This document shows positions 1 to 8,620 of a stretch of 44,557 bases of DNA, piece by piece; the first letter of the stretch is position 1, and each line of letters opens with the position of its first letter. The notes under the pieces were generated by a model. It was not told where the DNA came from and searched no databases. It saw only the letters and a program-made list of their open reading frames with translations. The translations under genes were made by a program, and so were the position numbers. Source of the stretch: Cellulomonas sp. Leaf395 (lineage in GTDB: Bacteria; Actinomycetota; Actinomycetes; Actinomycetales; Cellulomonadaceae); NCBI RefSeq assembly GCF_001424125.1, contig NZ_LMQI01000001.1:895296-939852 (forward strand), written 5' to 3'.

Positions 1-189
1 GCCGTCACCGTGACGCACCCGGCCGTCACCGTGACGCACCCGGCCGTCACCGTGACGCACCCGGCCGTCACCGTCGAGCACCCGGCCGTGCTCGTCGACC
101 ACCCGGCCGTCACCGTCGACCACCCGGCTGTCACGGTCGAGCACCCCGCCGTGTTTGCCGACCACCCGGCCGTCTACGTCGACCACGCC
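1..189 (+). repeat. Nine tandem 21-bp coding repeats
   Basis: Nine head-to-tail 21-bp units encode the AVxVxHP heptads of the surface protein. Units 1-3 are identical at the DNA level and later units diverge mostly at the codons for residues 3, 4 and 5. The array continues past the left edge. Identity of neighbouring units suggests recent expansion by slippage or recombination. Confidence 0.9.
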
Positions 190-459
190 GCGATCGCGGG
201 ACAGTCGGCGATCACGTGCCCCGTGGTCGTGCCGGCCAGCAACCCGGCCGCGCTGCCCGCCGCCGTGGTTGCACCTGTGGCCTCGGACTCGTCGGACGTC
301 GTGGCCGCCGATGACGCGGACCCGGGTGCGTCGGAGCTCGCTGCAACGGGATCAGACCCGGCGCGGGGCATGGCGACCGTCGGGCTGGCTCTCGTCCTGG
401 GCGTCGGACTGATCTGGGTTGCTCGGAGCGCCGGGCCGCGTGGCCGTCGCGAGGATTGA
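1..459 (+). CDS. Cell-wall-anchored heptapeptide-repeat protein (3' part, LAXTG sortase signal)
   Basis: The reading frame is open to the window edge, so the start lies upstream. The visible protein begins with nine 7-residue repeats of the type AVTVTHP, AVTVEHP, AVLVDHP and AVFADHP. An Ala/Pro/Val-rich and then acidic linker follows. The C-terminus is a sorting signal: LAATG (bases 337-351), a hydrophobic segment of about 20 residues, and the basic tail ARSAGPRGRRED. LAXTG is the known substrate motif of actinobacterial class E sortases, so covalent attachment to peptidoglycan is inferred. The repeats alternate Val with His-Pro and could form a beta-rich stalk. I do not recognise the repeat family. 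A terminator hairpin follows 18 bases after the stop. Confidence 0.75.
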   Translation, partial: AVTVTHPAVTVTHPAVTVTHPAVTVEHPAVLVDHPAVTVDHPAVTVEHPAVFADHPAVYVDHAAIAGQSAITCPVVVPASNPAALPAAVVAPVASDSSDVVAADDADPGASELAATGSDPARGMATVGLALVLGVGLIWVARSAGPRGRRED

Positions 460-477
460 GGACTCACACTTAGCACT

Positions 478-504
478 CTGGCCCGACGCGTTGCGTCGGG
501 CCAG
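478..504 (+). terminator. Rho-independent-type terminator after the surface protein gene
   Basis: A perfect 12-bp stem CTGGCCCGACGC / GCGTCGGGCCAG with a 3-base GTT loop lies 18 bases past the stop codon and is followed by TTGCTGT, a weak T-rich tail. Such short-tailed hairpins are common terminators in high-GC actinobacteria. Confidence 0.8.
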
Positions 505-601
505 TTGCTGTGACAGGCGGCTAGCGGTCGGCCGGTGAGGACGGTCGCTGGCGCGCTGATCGACGAGATCCCGATTCCCTGGGGCATGCGCGACACTTTC
601 C

Positions 602-780
602 GGCTCTTCAGGATCGAGGGTGTAGCCGGGGTCTGAAGCCGCCGGGTCTCGAGCAGGGATCTGGCGATGTAGTTGGTGAGGTTGCGAAAGCCGAGGGCGG
701 GTCCGCGTAGGTGCTCGAGCCGTCCGTTGATGGCCTCTGTCGGACCGTTGGATGTGCCGGGTCGCTCGAAGCAGCCAGGA
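602..780 (-). pseudogene. ISL3-family transposase C-terminal remnant with IS end
   Basis: Read on the minus strand, this stretch encodes FERPGTSNGPTEAINGRLEH and then LRGPALGFRNLTNYIARSLL, the conserved end of actinobacterial ISL3 transposases. An extra C after the codons for Glu-Thr breaks the frame. In the shifted frame the family ending GGFRPRLHPRS continues to a stop at 608-610. The sequence GGCTCTTC at 602-609 matches the outer end of ISL3 terminal inverted repeats. Only about 50 codons remain, so the element cannot transpose. A tyrosine integrase remnant abuts it on the right. Confidence 0.75.
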
Positions 781-790
781 CAAAGCTCGC

Positions 791-970
791 CGCAGGACCT
801 CCGGACTCACGTTCCATGCGCTTCGCCACACCGGAGCCGTTCGTGCTGCTGCGTCAGGCGCAACCATCGCCGAGCTCATGGCCAGGCTCGGGCACACGAC
901 ATTTGCGATGGCCATGCGCCACCAGCACGCCGCCGCCGATCGCGATCGCGTCATTGCTGAGGCTCTCTCG
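791..970 (+). pseudogene. Tyrosine recombinase (phage-type integrase) C-terminal remnant
   Basis: The frame encodes SGLTFHALRHTGAVRAAASG followed by ATIAELMARLGHTTFAMAMR and HQHAAADRDRVIAEALS. This is the end of a tyrosine-recombinase catalytic domain: the Arg of ALRHTG and the His of LGHTT are present. The family usually has MRYQHA, where Tyr is the nucleophile. Here the codon at 920-922 is CAC (His), so the active-site Tyr is lost. No N-terminal half is visible because an ISL3 remnant replaces it. This is a dead fragment of a mobile island or prophage. Confidence 0.7.
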
Positions 971-1106
971 GCTTGCGGCCGGTGCTCAGGAATCGCGCGC
1001 ACAATCCGCGCACCGCTCCTTGGTTCCTCACGCCTGATCTGCGCAGGCGGGTACCAGAGTTAAGGCCCGTTGAGGAGAACGTGCCTTCGACGTCTTCGCT
1101 CGATCT
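971..1106. other. Non-coding stretch between integrase and IS-end remnants
   Basis: No credible gene is seen. A +1 frame just after the integrase remnant reads LSRLAAGAQESRAQSAHRS, which could be the shifted tail of the same integrase. The rest carries no recognisable signal. Together with 460-1270 it forms a gene-poor zone of mobile-element debris. Confidence 0.4.
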
Positions 1107-1232
1107 GGCTCTTCGGACTTCCGGTGGGGGGACGGCTCGCCGGTGAGCCGAGTGCCGGGGTGATGTCGTCGAGGTCCCCAAGGGTCACGAGCGACCAAGC
1201 AACCTGTTCTGCTCGAGGACCTCGACGTTGTC
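1107..1232 (+). repeat. IS-end-like direct repeat, copy 1 (probably ISL3 left end)
   Basis: This begins with GGCTCTTC, the same outer bases as the ISL3 end at 602, and continues through GACGGCTCGCCGGTGAG and CTCGAGGACCTCGACG. A near copy lies at 2940-3053 in the same orientation. The two differ by a 5-base and a few smaller indels plus scattered substitutions. The 3' part reads PVLLEDLDVVE in one frame, which could be the start of an ISL3 transposase. The GH35-like gene lies between the two copies. Confidence 0.6.
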
Positions 1233-1270
1233 GAACGCCTCAGCGTTCACCACCTCGTGCCTGAGCCCAC

Positions 1271-2896
1271 TCACCGCTCGATCAGCGTGATCTTCACGGC
1301 CGACACGCCGTCTGGGCCGAGGATCATCAGTCGTTCGTCTCCGTTGAGGATGCGGCCCTCGACCCAGGCGCCGTCGTGAAGACGAAGCTCCCGCAGGCTG
1401 TCGATCTCGAGCAAGGATTCCTCGCGACTGAAGTCGATCATCGCCTGCTGTCCCAGTGCGGTGTATTCGAGGTCTCCGGTTTGCAGGACGATTCCGAACG
1501 GACGCGCGTCTCCGGGAGAGGGAGCGTGGGCGGTCGGCAGAGTCTCGTCGGGAAGCGGGGCTGGCTCCGGCAGCCGGACACCCGCATCCAACAGCATGTC
1601 AGTGAGGAGCTTCGGTGCGCTCCGCACCGTCACGGTTGTCGACCCGAGCCGTGCGGTGGCAGCATCCGTCCCCGAATCCAGCGCGAATCCCATCACCCGA
1701 CCGTCCCGCTGGGCTTCGAGGACCTGCGGGGCGAGTGCGAGGAGTCGCCGGAAGGCGTCGTAGAGCTGACTTTCTTCACGGACGTCGTCGATTCCGAAGA
1801 CGTGATAACCGATGGCGTTGAATGCCCCGAACGCGCGGAAGGCGTCACCGGTCAGAACACGCGCCTCAGGGATGAAGAGCGGGTTGATGCCAGACGTGTA
1901 GTCACGCATGACCGACTCGCTGTCGGCGATGTAGATGTCGGGGGAGACGAAGTCGAGCGCCGGTCCGGCGACGCGCCACACCCCGCTCATCCGTGCAGTC
2001 GGACCGCCGCTGGGATATTGGCCCGGCATGTCCTGACCCGGCTGGGGCCCCAGCCAGGCGTTCGCGTAGGCAGGTAAGGCCTTGATCCGCTTGCCCTTCG
2101 CCGCCAGGGCGCCGACATAGCTGGCAAACCCCCACGCCATGAAGACCTCATCGGCCAGCGGATCGTCGTCGCCGAATCGCTGCTGCCACGATGCCCCGCC
2201 CGGGCGCGAGCGACCGAACAGATCGACGACGTCGTCGTCGAAGGCGGCGGGTGCGGTCGCCACGGCCTCGACGAGGGCGTCAGGAACGGGCGACAGCCAG
2301 GCGAGCTGTGCGGCGGAGGAACGGTCGCGGCTCGATCCCAAGAGCCCTACCTCGTTCTCCACCTGCATCATGATGACGGTGTGATCCTCGTCCACCCGGG
2401 CGATGTGCTTCATCAAGGCTCCATAGGCTGCCTCGTCCGCTTCTCGCAGAGGCCGGGAGAACACCGACAGCGTGGGGCGAGGCATGGATCCCGAGTAAGT
2501 GAACGGAGCCCGCAAGGGCGACGGTCCCCGGTCGGCTCGCTCGAATCGGGCGGAGTCCTGGCGAACCCACGTCGGCGCATAGGTGGACAAGGCGTTCTTG
2601 TACGCACCGAACCAGATGAGGACGAGGCGGACGCCGGCTGAGCGCGCACCTGAGAGCAGTTCGTCGACGACGTTGAAGTCGAACTCACCCTCGGACGGCT
2701 CCACCTGGTCCCATCCCACGGGAGCGATGATCGAGTTCACGCCGGACCTCCCGATCGCGTGCCAGATGGGTGCCATGTGCACGGGATCAGAGGCGCTGGA
2801 GTTACGCAGCTCGCCGCCCAGGCAGAAGAACGGTGAGCCGTCCACGATCAGCCGCGTGTGGGTGCCTGCTCGCTCCAAGCGGGGAAGTTCGGTCAT
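1271..2896 (-). CDS. GH35-like beta-galactosidase with DUF5597-type C-terminus
   Basis: The product is a 541-residue retaining glycoside hydrolase of the GH35-related, DUF5597-containing type, expected to release terminal beta-galactose. Residues 26-34 (LGGELRNSS) match the substrate-pocket motif of this group. MMQVENEVG places the acid/base at Glu180 or Glu182, and FIPEAR offers Glu344 as nucleophile. The C-terminal 150 residues, from LLALAPQVLEAQRDGRV onward, resemble DUF5597. The ATG at 2896 is chosen because GAAGGAGA lies 4 bases upstream; a longer frame would start inside IS-end sequence. No signal peptide is seen, so the enzyme is probably cytoplasmic. It stands alone between two IS-end copies and may have arrived by transfer. 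The exact substrate is unknown. Confidence 0.8.
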   Translation of the reverse strand: MTELPRLERAGTHTRLIVDGSPFFCLGGELRNSSASDPVHMAPIWHAIGRSGVNSIIAPVGWDQVEPSEGEFDFNVVDELLSGARSAGVRLVLIWFGAYKNALSTYAPTWVRQDSARFERADRGPSPLRAPFTYSGSMPRPTLSVFSRPLREADEAAYGALMKHIARVDEDHTVIMMQVENEVGLLGSSRDRSSAAQLAWLSPVPDALVEAVATAPAAFDDDVVDLFGRSRPGGASWQQRFGDDDPLADEVFMAWGFASYVGALAAKGKRIKALPAYANAWLGPQPGQDMPGQYPSGGPTARMSGVWRVAGPALDFVSPDIYIADSESVMRDYTSGINPLFIPEARVLTGDAFRAFGAFNAIGYHVFGIDDVREESQLYDAFRRLLALAPQVLEAQRDGRVMGFALDSGTDAATARLGSTTVTVRSAPKLLTDMLLDAGVRLPEPAPLPDETLPTAHAPSPGDARPFGIVLQTGDLEYTALGQQAMIDFSREESLLEIDSLRELRLHDGAWVEGRILNGDERLMILGPDGVSAVKITLIER

Positions 2897-2939
2897 GAGG
2901 TCTCCTTCGGGCACGTTCGACGAGAAGCGTCCCATTCAA

Positions 2940-3053
2940 GGCTCTTCGAGCTTCCGGTGACGGCTCGCCGGTGAGCGAGTGCCGGGGTGATGTCGTCGAG
3001 GTCGCCAAGGATCGACCAGGCGACCTGTTCTGCTCGAGGACCTCGACGATGTC
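2940..3053 (+). repeat. IS-end-like direct repeat, copy 2
   Basis: This is a near copy of 1107-1232 starting with GGCTCTTC and ending CTCGAGGACCTCGACGATGTC-like bases. It lies about 40 bases upstream of the GH35-like start codon, so it may supply or have displaced that gene's promoter. The remaining bases to the tRNA (3054-3282) hold no gene that I can support. Confidence 0.6.
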
Positions 3054-3282
3054 CAGACGCTACGGCGTGCGCTGGCGCGCCTACGACTGATCCCTGCTCG
3101 CGTTGCGCTCTGCTGCTCGGCTCGGACGGTGTCCGTGTCAAGAGCGTCGAACGCGGACCGACATCGCTGACGGTGACGGTCTCGACGCCGTCGAGGGTGG
3201 TGGGCTGCCGGGCCCGCGGCGTCGTGGCCGTGGGCCTGCGCCTGCGCCGCCTGCATGACCTGCCAGGGCCCAGGAGTTCAGA

Positions 3283-3358
3283 TGGTGCCCGCGAAAGGAC
3301 TCGAACCTTCGACCTTCTGCTCCGGAGGCAGACGCTCTATCCACTGAGCTACGCGGGC
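3283..3358 (-). tRNA. tRNA-Arg (anticodon CCG)
   Basis: On the minus strand the cloverleaf folds completely: acceptor GCCCGCG/CGCGGGC, D-arm GCTC...GAGC, anticodon stem TCTGC/GCAGA with loop CTCCGGA, T-arm GAAGG TTCGAGT CCTTT, discriminator A, and an encoded CCA at 3285-3283. The anticodon is CCG, which reads CGG (Arg), a common codon in a high-GC genome. Mobile-element debris lies on its 3' side, the side where tRNA-targeting integrases insert. Confidence 0.95.
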
Positions 3359-3408
3359 CGCTCACCGACCCGAGGGCCGATGCGGTGCACGACACTACCA
3401 GCCGCGGA

Positions 3409-4059
3409 TCACTCGCCCAGCAGTGCGGACAGGTACCGGGCGGTCTCGCCGCCGGCCTTGGCGTCGTCGCCGGCGACGATCGCCTCGACCAGGATGTCGT
3501 GCGCGTCGTGGCCGTGCGCGTCGGTGACGAAGTTGAACCGGATGTTCTCGCCGATGGCGTCGAGCAGGTTCTCGTAGAGGGTCACCAGCAGGGGGTTGGC
3601 GGTGGCACGGACGATCGCGCGGTGCAGGTCGAGGTCGGTGGCGACCATCCCGTCAAGGTCGCCTGCCTGGTAGGCGGCGGCTCGTTCGTCGCGACGCTGC
3701 ACGATCGCGGACGCGTCGGCGGCCGTGCGGCGCCGGGCAGCCAGCCGGGCGGCCTCGACCTCGAGGGCGCGGCGGACCTCGACCACGTCACGCTGACGTG
3801 CATCGGCGATCTGCCGGCCCATGGTGACCGCGAGCTCGGAGCGGGACAGCACGTAGGTGCCTGACCCCTGCCGCCGCTCGAGCAGCCCCGCGTGGACCAG
3901 CGACTGCACGGCCTCGCGGACGGTGTTGCGTCCGACGCCCAGCAGGTCCACCAGGGCGGGCTCCGGCGGGATGCGCGTCCCCACCGGCCACTGCTCGGTC
4001 TCGATCCGTTCGCGGAGCTCGCCCACCGCGGTGTCGATCAGTCCGGTCCGTCGCACCAT
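3409..4059 (-). CDS. GntR/FadR-family transcriptional regulator
   Basis: The 216-residue protein has an N-terminal winged helix (about residues 5-70), with WPVGTRIPPEPALVDLLGVG and RNTVREAVQSLVHAGLLERR typical of GntR proteins, and an all-helical FCD ligand domain. DLDLHRAIVRATANP carries the conserved Asp/His metal-ligand positions of FCD sensors. FadR-subfamily members bind small carboxylates or related metabolites; the ligand here is unknown. The ATG at 4059 follows an ACGGAG ribosome site. It is transcribed away from an MFS permease across a 115-base gap, so it probably controls that permease and itself. Confidence 0.85.
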   Translation of the reverse strand: MVRRTGLIDTAVGELRERIETEQWPVGTRIPPEPALVDLLGVGRNTVREAVQSLVHAGLLERRQGSGTYVLSRSELAVTMGRQIADARQRDVVEVRRALEVEAARLAARRRTAADASAIVQRRDERAAAYQAGDLDGMVATDLDLHRAIVRATANPLLVTLYENLLDAIGENIRFNFVTDAHGHDAHDILVEAIVAGDDAKAGGETARYLSALLGE

Positions 4060-4174
4060 CCGGTTAGGCTCCGTTCCGAGGCATGCGGTGCAGTCAACAC
4101 TGGCAGTCGGGCACACGCCAGACCCCCGGACGGATGATTCCGACCGCCGCGCCGCCCGGATCAGGAGCTCAGAC

Positions 4175-5452
4175 GTGCAGTCCAGCGTGCCGCCACGCGC
4201 CCCGTGGCGCGGCCGGATCGTCGTCCTCGCCGGCATCGTGCTCGTCGGCCTCAACCTGCGCATCGCCGTCGCCGCCGTCTCGCCCATCATCGAGGTGGTG
4301 CGGCAGGACTTCGCGCTGACGGACACGCAGGCCGGACTCCTCGGCACCGTCCCCGTCGCGTCGTTCGCTCTCTTCGGATCGCTGGCCACGCCGGTCGCCC
4401 GCCGCCTCGGGCTCGAACCGACGATCATCCTCGCGCTGCTCCTCTCGATGACGGGTGAGCTGCTTCGCGCCCTGGCGGACAGCGCGCCCGCGTTCATCGG
4501 GTGGTCGGTGATCGCCCTCGGTGGCCTCGGCATGGGCAACGTGCTTCTCCCGCCGCTGGTCAAGCGGTACTTCCCCGACCGCATCGGGGCCGTTACCGCG
4601 TCGTACTCGGTGGCGATGTCCGTGAGCGCGGCGGTGCCGCCGCTGGTCGCGCTGCCCGCCGCGCAGGCCGTCGGCTGGCGCTGGTCGGTGGGGATGTGGG
4701 CGATCCTCGGGTTCGCCGCCGTGGTGCCGTGGGTGGTCGTGATCGCCCAGTCGGTGTCGGCGCGCTCACACCTGCGCAACCTCGTCCGTCGCGCGCCGGA
4801 CCGAAGCGGCTCCGACCGTCCGGCGGTGCTGGTGCGATCAGGAGCGGCGGAGAGCCGGATCGTCTGGCGCTCGCGGCTGGCCTGGGCGCTGGTGCTGGTG
4901 TTCTTCGCCAACACCACGTGCACGTACGTGCTGTTCGCGTGGCTGCCGAAGATCCTGGCCGACGCCGGCCTCGGCGCCGACGTCGGTGGGCGGTGGCTGG
5001 CGGTCTTCGCGATCCTCGGGCTGCCGGCGTCGCTCGTCTCCCCGGTCCTCACTGCCCGGATGCGCAACCCGTACCCGCTGGTCGTCGGCTTCGTCGCGTG
5101 TTGGGTGGCCGGCCTCCTCGGGCTGATGCTCTCGCCCGCGCACGGGACGGCGGTGTGGATGGTCCTGCTGGGCATCGGGCCGGGGACGTTCCCGATCATG
5201 CTCGCGCTGATCGGCCTGCGGTCGCGCACCCCCGCCATCGCGTCCGCGCTGTCCGGGATGGTGCAGGGGCTCGGGTACGCGCTCGCGGTCGTCGGGCCAG
5301 TGGGCATCGGCTTCCTGCACCGTGCGACCGGCTCATGGCATGAGCCGTTGCTGGTGCTGCTCGCCCTGGTGGCGCTGCTGCTCGTGGCGGGCTGGTTCGC
5401 CTGCCGGCCAACGATGCTCGGCGCTGAGATGCGCCCAGGGCCCGCTGCATAA
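4175..5452 (+). CDS. MFS permease, CynX/NimT type
   Basis: The 425-residue protein has about twelve hydrophobic segments split by a basic central loop (ARSHLRNLVRRAPDRSGSDR). IVVLAGIVLVGLNLRIAVAA followed by SPIIEVVRQDFALTDTQAGL is the characteristic first-helix and loop region of the CynX/NimT cyanate and 2-nitroimidazole transporter family. The GTG at 4175 has AGGAG 7 bases upstream; a longer frame exists but would run into the regulator's coding region. The divergent GntR regulator suggests induction by its substrate. The substrate itself cannot be read from sequence; many members are poorly characterised exporters. Confidence 0.8.
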   Translation: MQSSVPPRAPWRGRIVVLAGIVLVGLNLRIAVAAVSPIIEVVRQDFALTDTQAGLLGTVPVASFALFGSLATPVARRLGLEPTIILALLLSMTGELLRALADSAPAFIGWSVIALGGLGMGNVLLPPLVKRYFPDRIGAVTASYSVAMSVSAAVPPLVALPAAQAVGWRWSVGMWAILGFAAVVPWVVVIAQSVSARSHLRNLVRRAPDRSGSDRPAVLVRSGAAESRIVWRSRLAWALVLVFFANTTCTYVLFAWLPKILADAGLGADVGGRWLAVFAILGLPASLVSPVLTARMRNPYPLVVGFVACWVAGLLGLMLSPAHGTAVWMVLLGIGPGTFPIMLALIGLRSRTPAIASALSGMVQGLGYALAVVGPVGIGFLHRATGSWHEPLLVLLALVALLLVAGWFACRPTMLGAEMRPGPAA

Positions 5453-5470
5453 GGGCTCTCCCGGGCTCGG

Positions 5471-5476
5471 TACCCT
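5471..5476 (+). promoter_or_regulatory. Candidate -10 box for leaderless argS
   Basis: TACCCT fits the actinobacterial TANNNT -10 pattern and ends 6 bases before the GTG start of argS, so transcription would begin at the start codon. No Shine-Dalgarno sequence is visible. No convincing -35 is seen. Confidence 0.5.
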
Positions 5477-5482
5477 TCTCCG

Positions 5483-7162
5483 GTGACTCCCGCCCAGCTC
5501 TCCGAGGCCCTCCGGGCCGCCCTCGTGCACGCCGTCGACGACGGCACGTTCGCTCTCGACCCCGCCGCGATCCCCGCGACCGTGCACCTCGAGCGACCCC
5601 GCCAGCGCGACCACGGGGACTGGGCCACCAACGTGGCGATGCAGCTGGCCAAGAAGGCGGGCACCAACCCGCGTGCGTTCGCCGAGGAGCTCGCGCGGCG
5701 GCTCGCGCAGACCGACGGTGTCGCGACCGTCGAGGTGGCCGGTCCCGGCTTCCTCAACATCCGGCTCGACGCGGCAGCCGCAGGCGAGCTGGCCCGCTCC
5801 GTGGTCGAGCAGGGTGTCGAGTACGGGCAGAACGAGACGCTGGCCGGCGTCGCGCTCAACCTCGAGTTCGTCTCGGCCAACCCGACGGGACCGCTGCACA
5901 TCGGCGGCGTGCGCTGGGCGGCCGTCGGCGACAGCCTGGCGCGGGTGCTCCAGGCGTCGGGCGCCGCCGTGTCCCGCGAGTACTACTTCAACGACCACGG
6001 CGCGCAGATCGACCGGTTCTCCCGCTCGCTGCTGGCGCGGGCGCTGGGCCAGCCGGCACCCGAGGACGGGTACGGCGGGAACTACATCTCCGAGATCGCG
6101 GAGCAGGTGGTGGCCGACGCGCTGGCCGCCGGCGAGACCGACCCGCGGACCCTGCCGTTCGACGAGGCCAACGAGGCCTTCCGGGCGCGCGGCGTCGACC
6201 TGATGTTCGCGGAGATCCGCAAGTCCCTCGAGGACTTCGGCGTCGAGTTCGACGTCTACTTCCACGAGGACTCGCTGCACAAGTCGGGTGCCGTGGACCA
6301 TGCCGTCGAGCGCCTGCGGGAGCTCGGCCACATCTTCGAGGCGGACGGCGCCGTCTGGCTGCGCACCACGACGTTCGGCGACGACCGAGACCGCGTGGTC
6401 ATCCGGTCCAACGGCGAGGCCGCCTACATCGCGGGCGACATCGCGTACTACCTGGACAAGCGGGAGCGCGGCTTCGACCGCGTCGTCATCATGCTCGGCG
6501 CCGACCACCACGGGTACATCGGCCGCATGATGGCGATCTGCGCCGCGTTCGGGGACACGCCGCACGTGAACCTGGAGATCCTCATCGGGCAGCTCGTGAA
6601 CCTGGTCAAGGACGGCGCCCCGGTGCGGATGAGCAAGCGCGCGGGCACCGTCGTGACCATCGACGACCTCGTCGACGCCGTCGGTGTCGACGCCGCCCGG
6701 TACGCCCTGGCCCGCTCGTCGGCGGACTCGATGATCGACCTCGACCTCGACCTGCTGTCCAGCGCGAAGAACGAGAACCCGGTCTTCTACGTGCAGTACG
6801 CGCACGCCCGCACCGTGAACGTCGGTCGCAACGCCGCCGAGGCGGGGGTCCGCCGCGAGGACGGCTTCGACGCGTCGCTGCTGGACCACGAGAGCGAGTC
6901 CGTGCTGCTCGGACGCATCGCGGAGTTCCCCCGGGTCGTCGCGCAGGCGGCCGAGCTGCGCGAGCCGCACCGCGTCGCGCGGTACCTGGAGGAGCTCGCG
7001 GGCAGCTACCACAAGTGGTACGACCAGCGACGCGTGGCGCCGTTCGGCGACGAGGTGGTCGGCGACGTGCACCGCACCCGCCTCTGGCTCAACGACGCCA
7101 CCCGCCAGGTGCTGGCCAACGGTCTGGGGCTGCTGGGCGTCAGCGCGCCGGAGCGGATGTGA
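5483..7162 (+). CDS. argS: Arginyl-tRNA synthetase
   Basis: This 559-residue class I synthetase charges tRNA-Arg with arginine in the cytoplasm. The N-terminal additional domain includes [20 protein letters not shown]. The HIGH signature appears as [20 protein letters not shown], the KMSKS-like loop is [17 protein letters not shown], and the DALR anticodon-binding domain ends in YDQRRVAP...[18 protein letters not shown]. The length is normal for the family. The GTG start is supported by a -10-like TACCCT six bases upstream, implying a leaderless mRNA. The gene overlaps lysA by 4 bases (GTGA), so the two are co-transcribed, the usual actinobacterial arrangement. Confidence 0.97.
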   Translation: MTPAQLSEALRAALVHAVDDGTFALDPAAIPATVHLERPRQRDHGDWATNVAMQLAKKAGTNPRAFAEELARRLAQTDGVATVEVAGPGFLNIRLDAAAAGELARSVVEQGVEYGQNETLAGVALNLEFVSANPTGPLHIGGVRWAAVGDSLARVLQASGAAVSREYYFNDHGAQIDRFSRSLLARALGQPAPEDGYGGNYISEIAEQVVADALAAGETDPRTLPFDEANEAFRARGVDLMFAEIRKSLEDFGVEFDVYFHEDSLHKSGAVDHAVERLRELGHIFEADGAVWLRTTTFGDDRDRVVIRSNGEAAYIAGDIAYYLDKRERGFDRVVIMLGADHHGYIGRMMAICAAFGDTPHVNLEILIGQLVNLVKDGAPVRMSKRAGTVVTIDDLVDAVGVDAARYALARSSADSMIDLDLDLLSSAKNENPVFYVQYAHARTVNVGRNAAEAGVRREDGFDASLLDHESESVLLGRIAEFPRVVAQAAELREPHRVARYLEELAGSYHKWYDQRRVAPFGDEVVGDVHRTRLWLNDATRQVLANGLGLLGVSAPERM

Positions 7163-8520
7163 CCACCACGATCCCCGGCGAGCCCTGGTCCACGGGCGTC
7201 GCCAGGACGGTCGACGGTGCCGTCGAGGTCGCGGGCGTCGACGTGCGCGAACTGGCCGTCGAGCACGGCACCCCCGCCTACGTCCTCGACGAGGCCGACC
7301 TGCGCACCCGCGCCCGTGGCTATCGGCGCGCCTTCGAGGCGGCGTTCGCGGAGATCGGTGCCGGGGTCGACGTGTACTACGCGGGCAAGGCGTTCCTGTC
7401 CGTCGCGGTCGCCCGGTGGGTGCACGAGGAGGGCCTGCGCGTCGACACCGCCACGGGCGGCGAGCTCGCGGTCGCGCTGCGCGCCGGCATCCCGGGCGCG
7501 GACATCGGCCTGCACGGCAACAACAAGTCCGACTCCGAGATCGCGCGTGCGCTCGACGCGGGCGTCGGCCGGATCATCGTCGACTCCCTGGTGGAGATCG
7601 AGCGGGTCGCCGACGCGGTCGCCGCCCGCGGCGGAGACCCCGCGCCGGTGATGGTCCGCGTCACCACCGGGGTGCACGCCGGCGGCCACGAGTACATCTC
7701 GACGGCCCACGAGGACCAGAAGTTCGGCCTCTCTATCGCGTCGCCGGACGGGGACCCGCCGGCCATGCAGGGCCTGCTCGCCGTGCTCGCGCGGCCCGAG
7801 CTGCGGCTGCTCGGCATCCACTCGCACATCGGCTCGCAGATCCTGGACCCGTCGGGGTTCGAGGTCGCCGCCCGGGCGGTGCTGACCCTGCGCGCCCAGC
7901 TCGCGGAGCGGACCGGCGTGCTGGTCGACGAGGTCGACCTCGGTGGCGGCTACGGCATCGCGTACCTGCCGGGGGAGGTCACCCTCGACCCCGACCGGAT
8001 CGCCAAGGACGTCGCCGCGTCGGTCCAGGCGACCGCTACCGACCTCGGCACCCCGCTGCCGCGGTTCTCCATCGAGCCCGGCCGCGCGATCGTCGGACCC
8101 GCCGGCCTGACGCTCTACACGGTCGGCACGGTCAAACCCGTGCGGATCGACGACGGGACCGTCCGGACGTACGTGTCCATCGACGGCGGGATGAGCGACA
8201 ACATCCGCCCTGCCCTGTACGGCGCGGCCTACCACGCGGAGGTCGTCGGCCGGCTCGCGACCGCCGGGACCGTGCTGGCGCGGGTCGTCGGCAAGCACTG
8301 CGAGAGCGGCGACATCGTGGTGCACGAGGTGCAGCTGCCCGCCGACGTCCGCGCCGGGGACCTGCTCGCCGTCGCGGCGACGGGGGCGTACGGGCGGTCG
8401 ATGGCGTCCAACTACAACCACGTGCCGCGCCCGCCGGTGGTCGCGGTGACGGACGGCGGCAGCCGCGTGCTGGTCCGCCGCGAGACGGAGGACGACCTGC
8501 TGGCGCTCGACCTGGGCTGA
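7159..8520 (+). CDS. lysA: Diaminopimelate decarboxylase
   Basis: The 453-residue PLP enzyme decarboxylates meso-diaminopimelate to L-lysine, the last step of lysine synthesis. [15 protein letters not shown] places the PLP lysine at Lys77. [31 protein letters not shown] and CESGDIVV are the fold III decarboxylase motifs; the Cys of CESGD contributes to the partner subunit's active site in the dimer. The GTG at 7159 overlaps the argS stop (GTGA), indicating translational coupling. It stands upstream of the threonine genes, so aspartate-family synthesis is grouped here. Confidence 0.95.
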   Translation: MTTTIPGEPWSTGVARTVDGAVEVAGVDVRELAVEHGTPAYVLDEADLRTRARGYRRAFEAAFAEIGAGVDVYYAGKAFLSVAVARWVHEEGLRVDTATGGELAVALRAGIPGADIGLHGNNKSDSEIARALDAGVGRIIVDSLVEIERVADAVAARGGDPAPVMVRVTTGVHAGGHEYISTAHEDQKFGLSIASPDGDPPAMQGLLAVLARPELRLLGIHSHIGSQILDPSGFEVAARAVLTLRAQLAERTGVLVDEVDLGGGYGIAYLPGEVTLDPDRIAKDVAASVQATATDLGTPLPRFSIEPGRAIVGPAGLTLYTVGTVKPVRIDDGTVRTYVSIDGGMSDNIRPALYGAAYHAEVVGRLATAGTVLARVVGKHCESGDIVVHEVQLPADVRAGDLLAVAATGAYGRSMASNYNHVPRPPVVAVTDGGSRVLVRRETEDDLLALDLG

Positions 8521-8552
8521 CGGCGTACCCCGGGCCCACCGCTCGGACCGCA

Positions 8553-8583
8553 CGTCCCGACAGGCGGGACGCACCCCTATCCT
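8553..8583 (+). promoter_or_regulatory. Hairpin and -10-like box between lysA and hom
   Basis: A 7-bp inverted repeat CGTCCCG / CGGGACG (8553-8559 and 8565-8571, 5-base loop) is followed by TATCCT at 8578-8583, a plausible -10 box 37 bases before hom. The hairpin could end the argS-lysA transcript or act as an operator for the thr genes. Confidence 0.35.
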
Positions 8584-8620
8584 GGGGGCGCTCCCGCCCG
8601 ATCCGACTGGAGGCCGACCC

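Noticed and set aside
1..189. Regular repeats resembling a CRISPR array
   Set aside because: Units are contiguous 21-bp coding repeats without spacers, in frame with a protein.
3054..3282. Possible integrase N-terminus (RRYGVRWRAYD near 3058)
   Set aside because: Only about twelve residues look similar and a stop follows; too short to support.
3283..3310. Attachment-site repeat of the tRNA 3' end
   Set aside because: No second copy was found by eye in 1-3282; it could lie left of the window.
4060..5901. Upstream extension of the GntR frame through the MFS gene
   Set aside because: The real regulator begins at ATG 4059 with a ribosome site; the rest is antisense to the MFS permease and argS.
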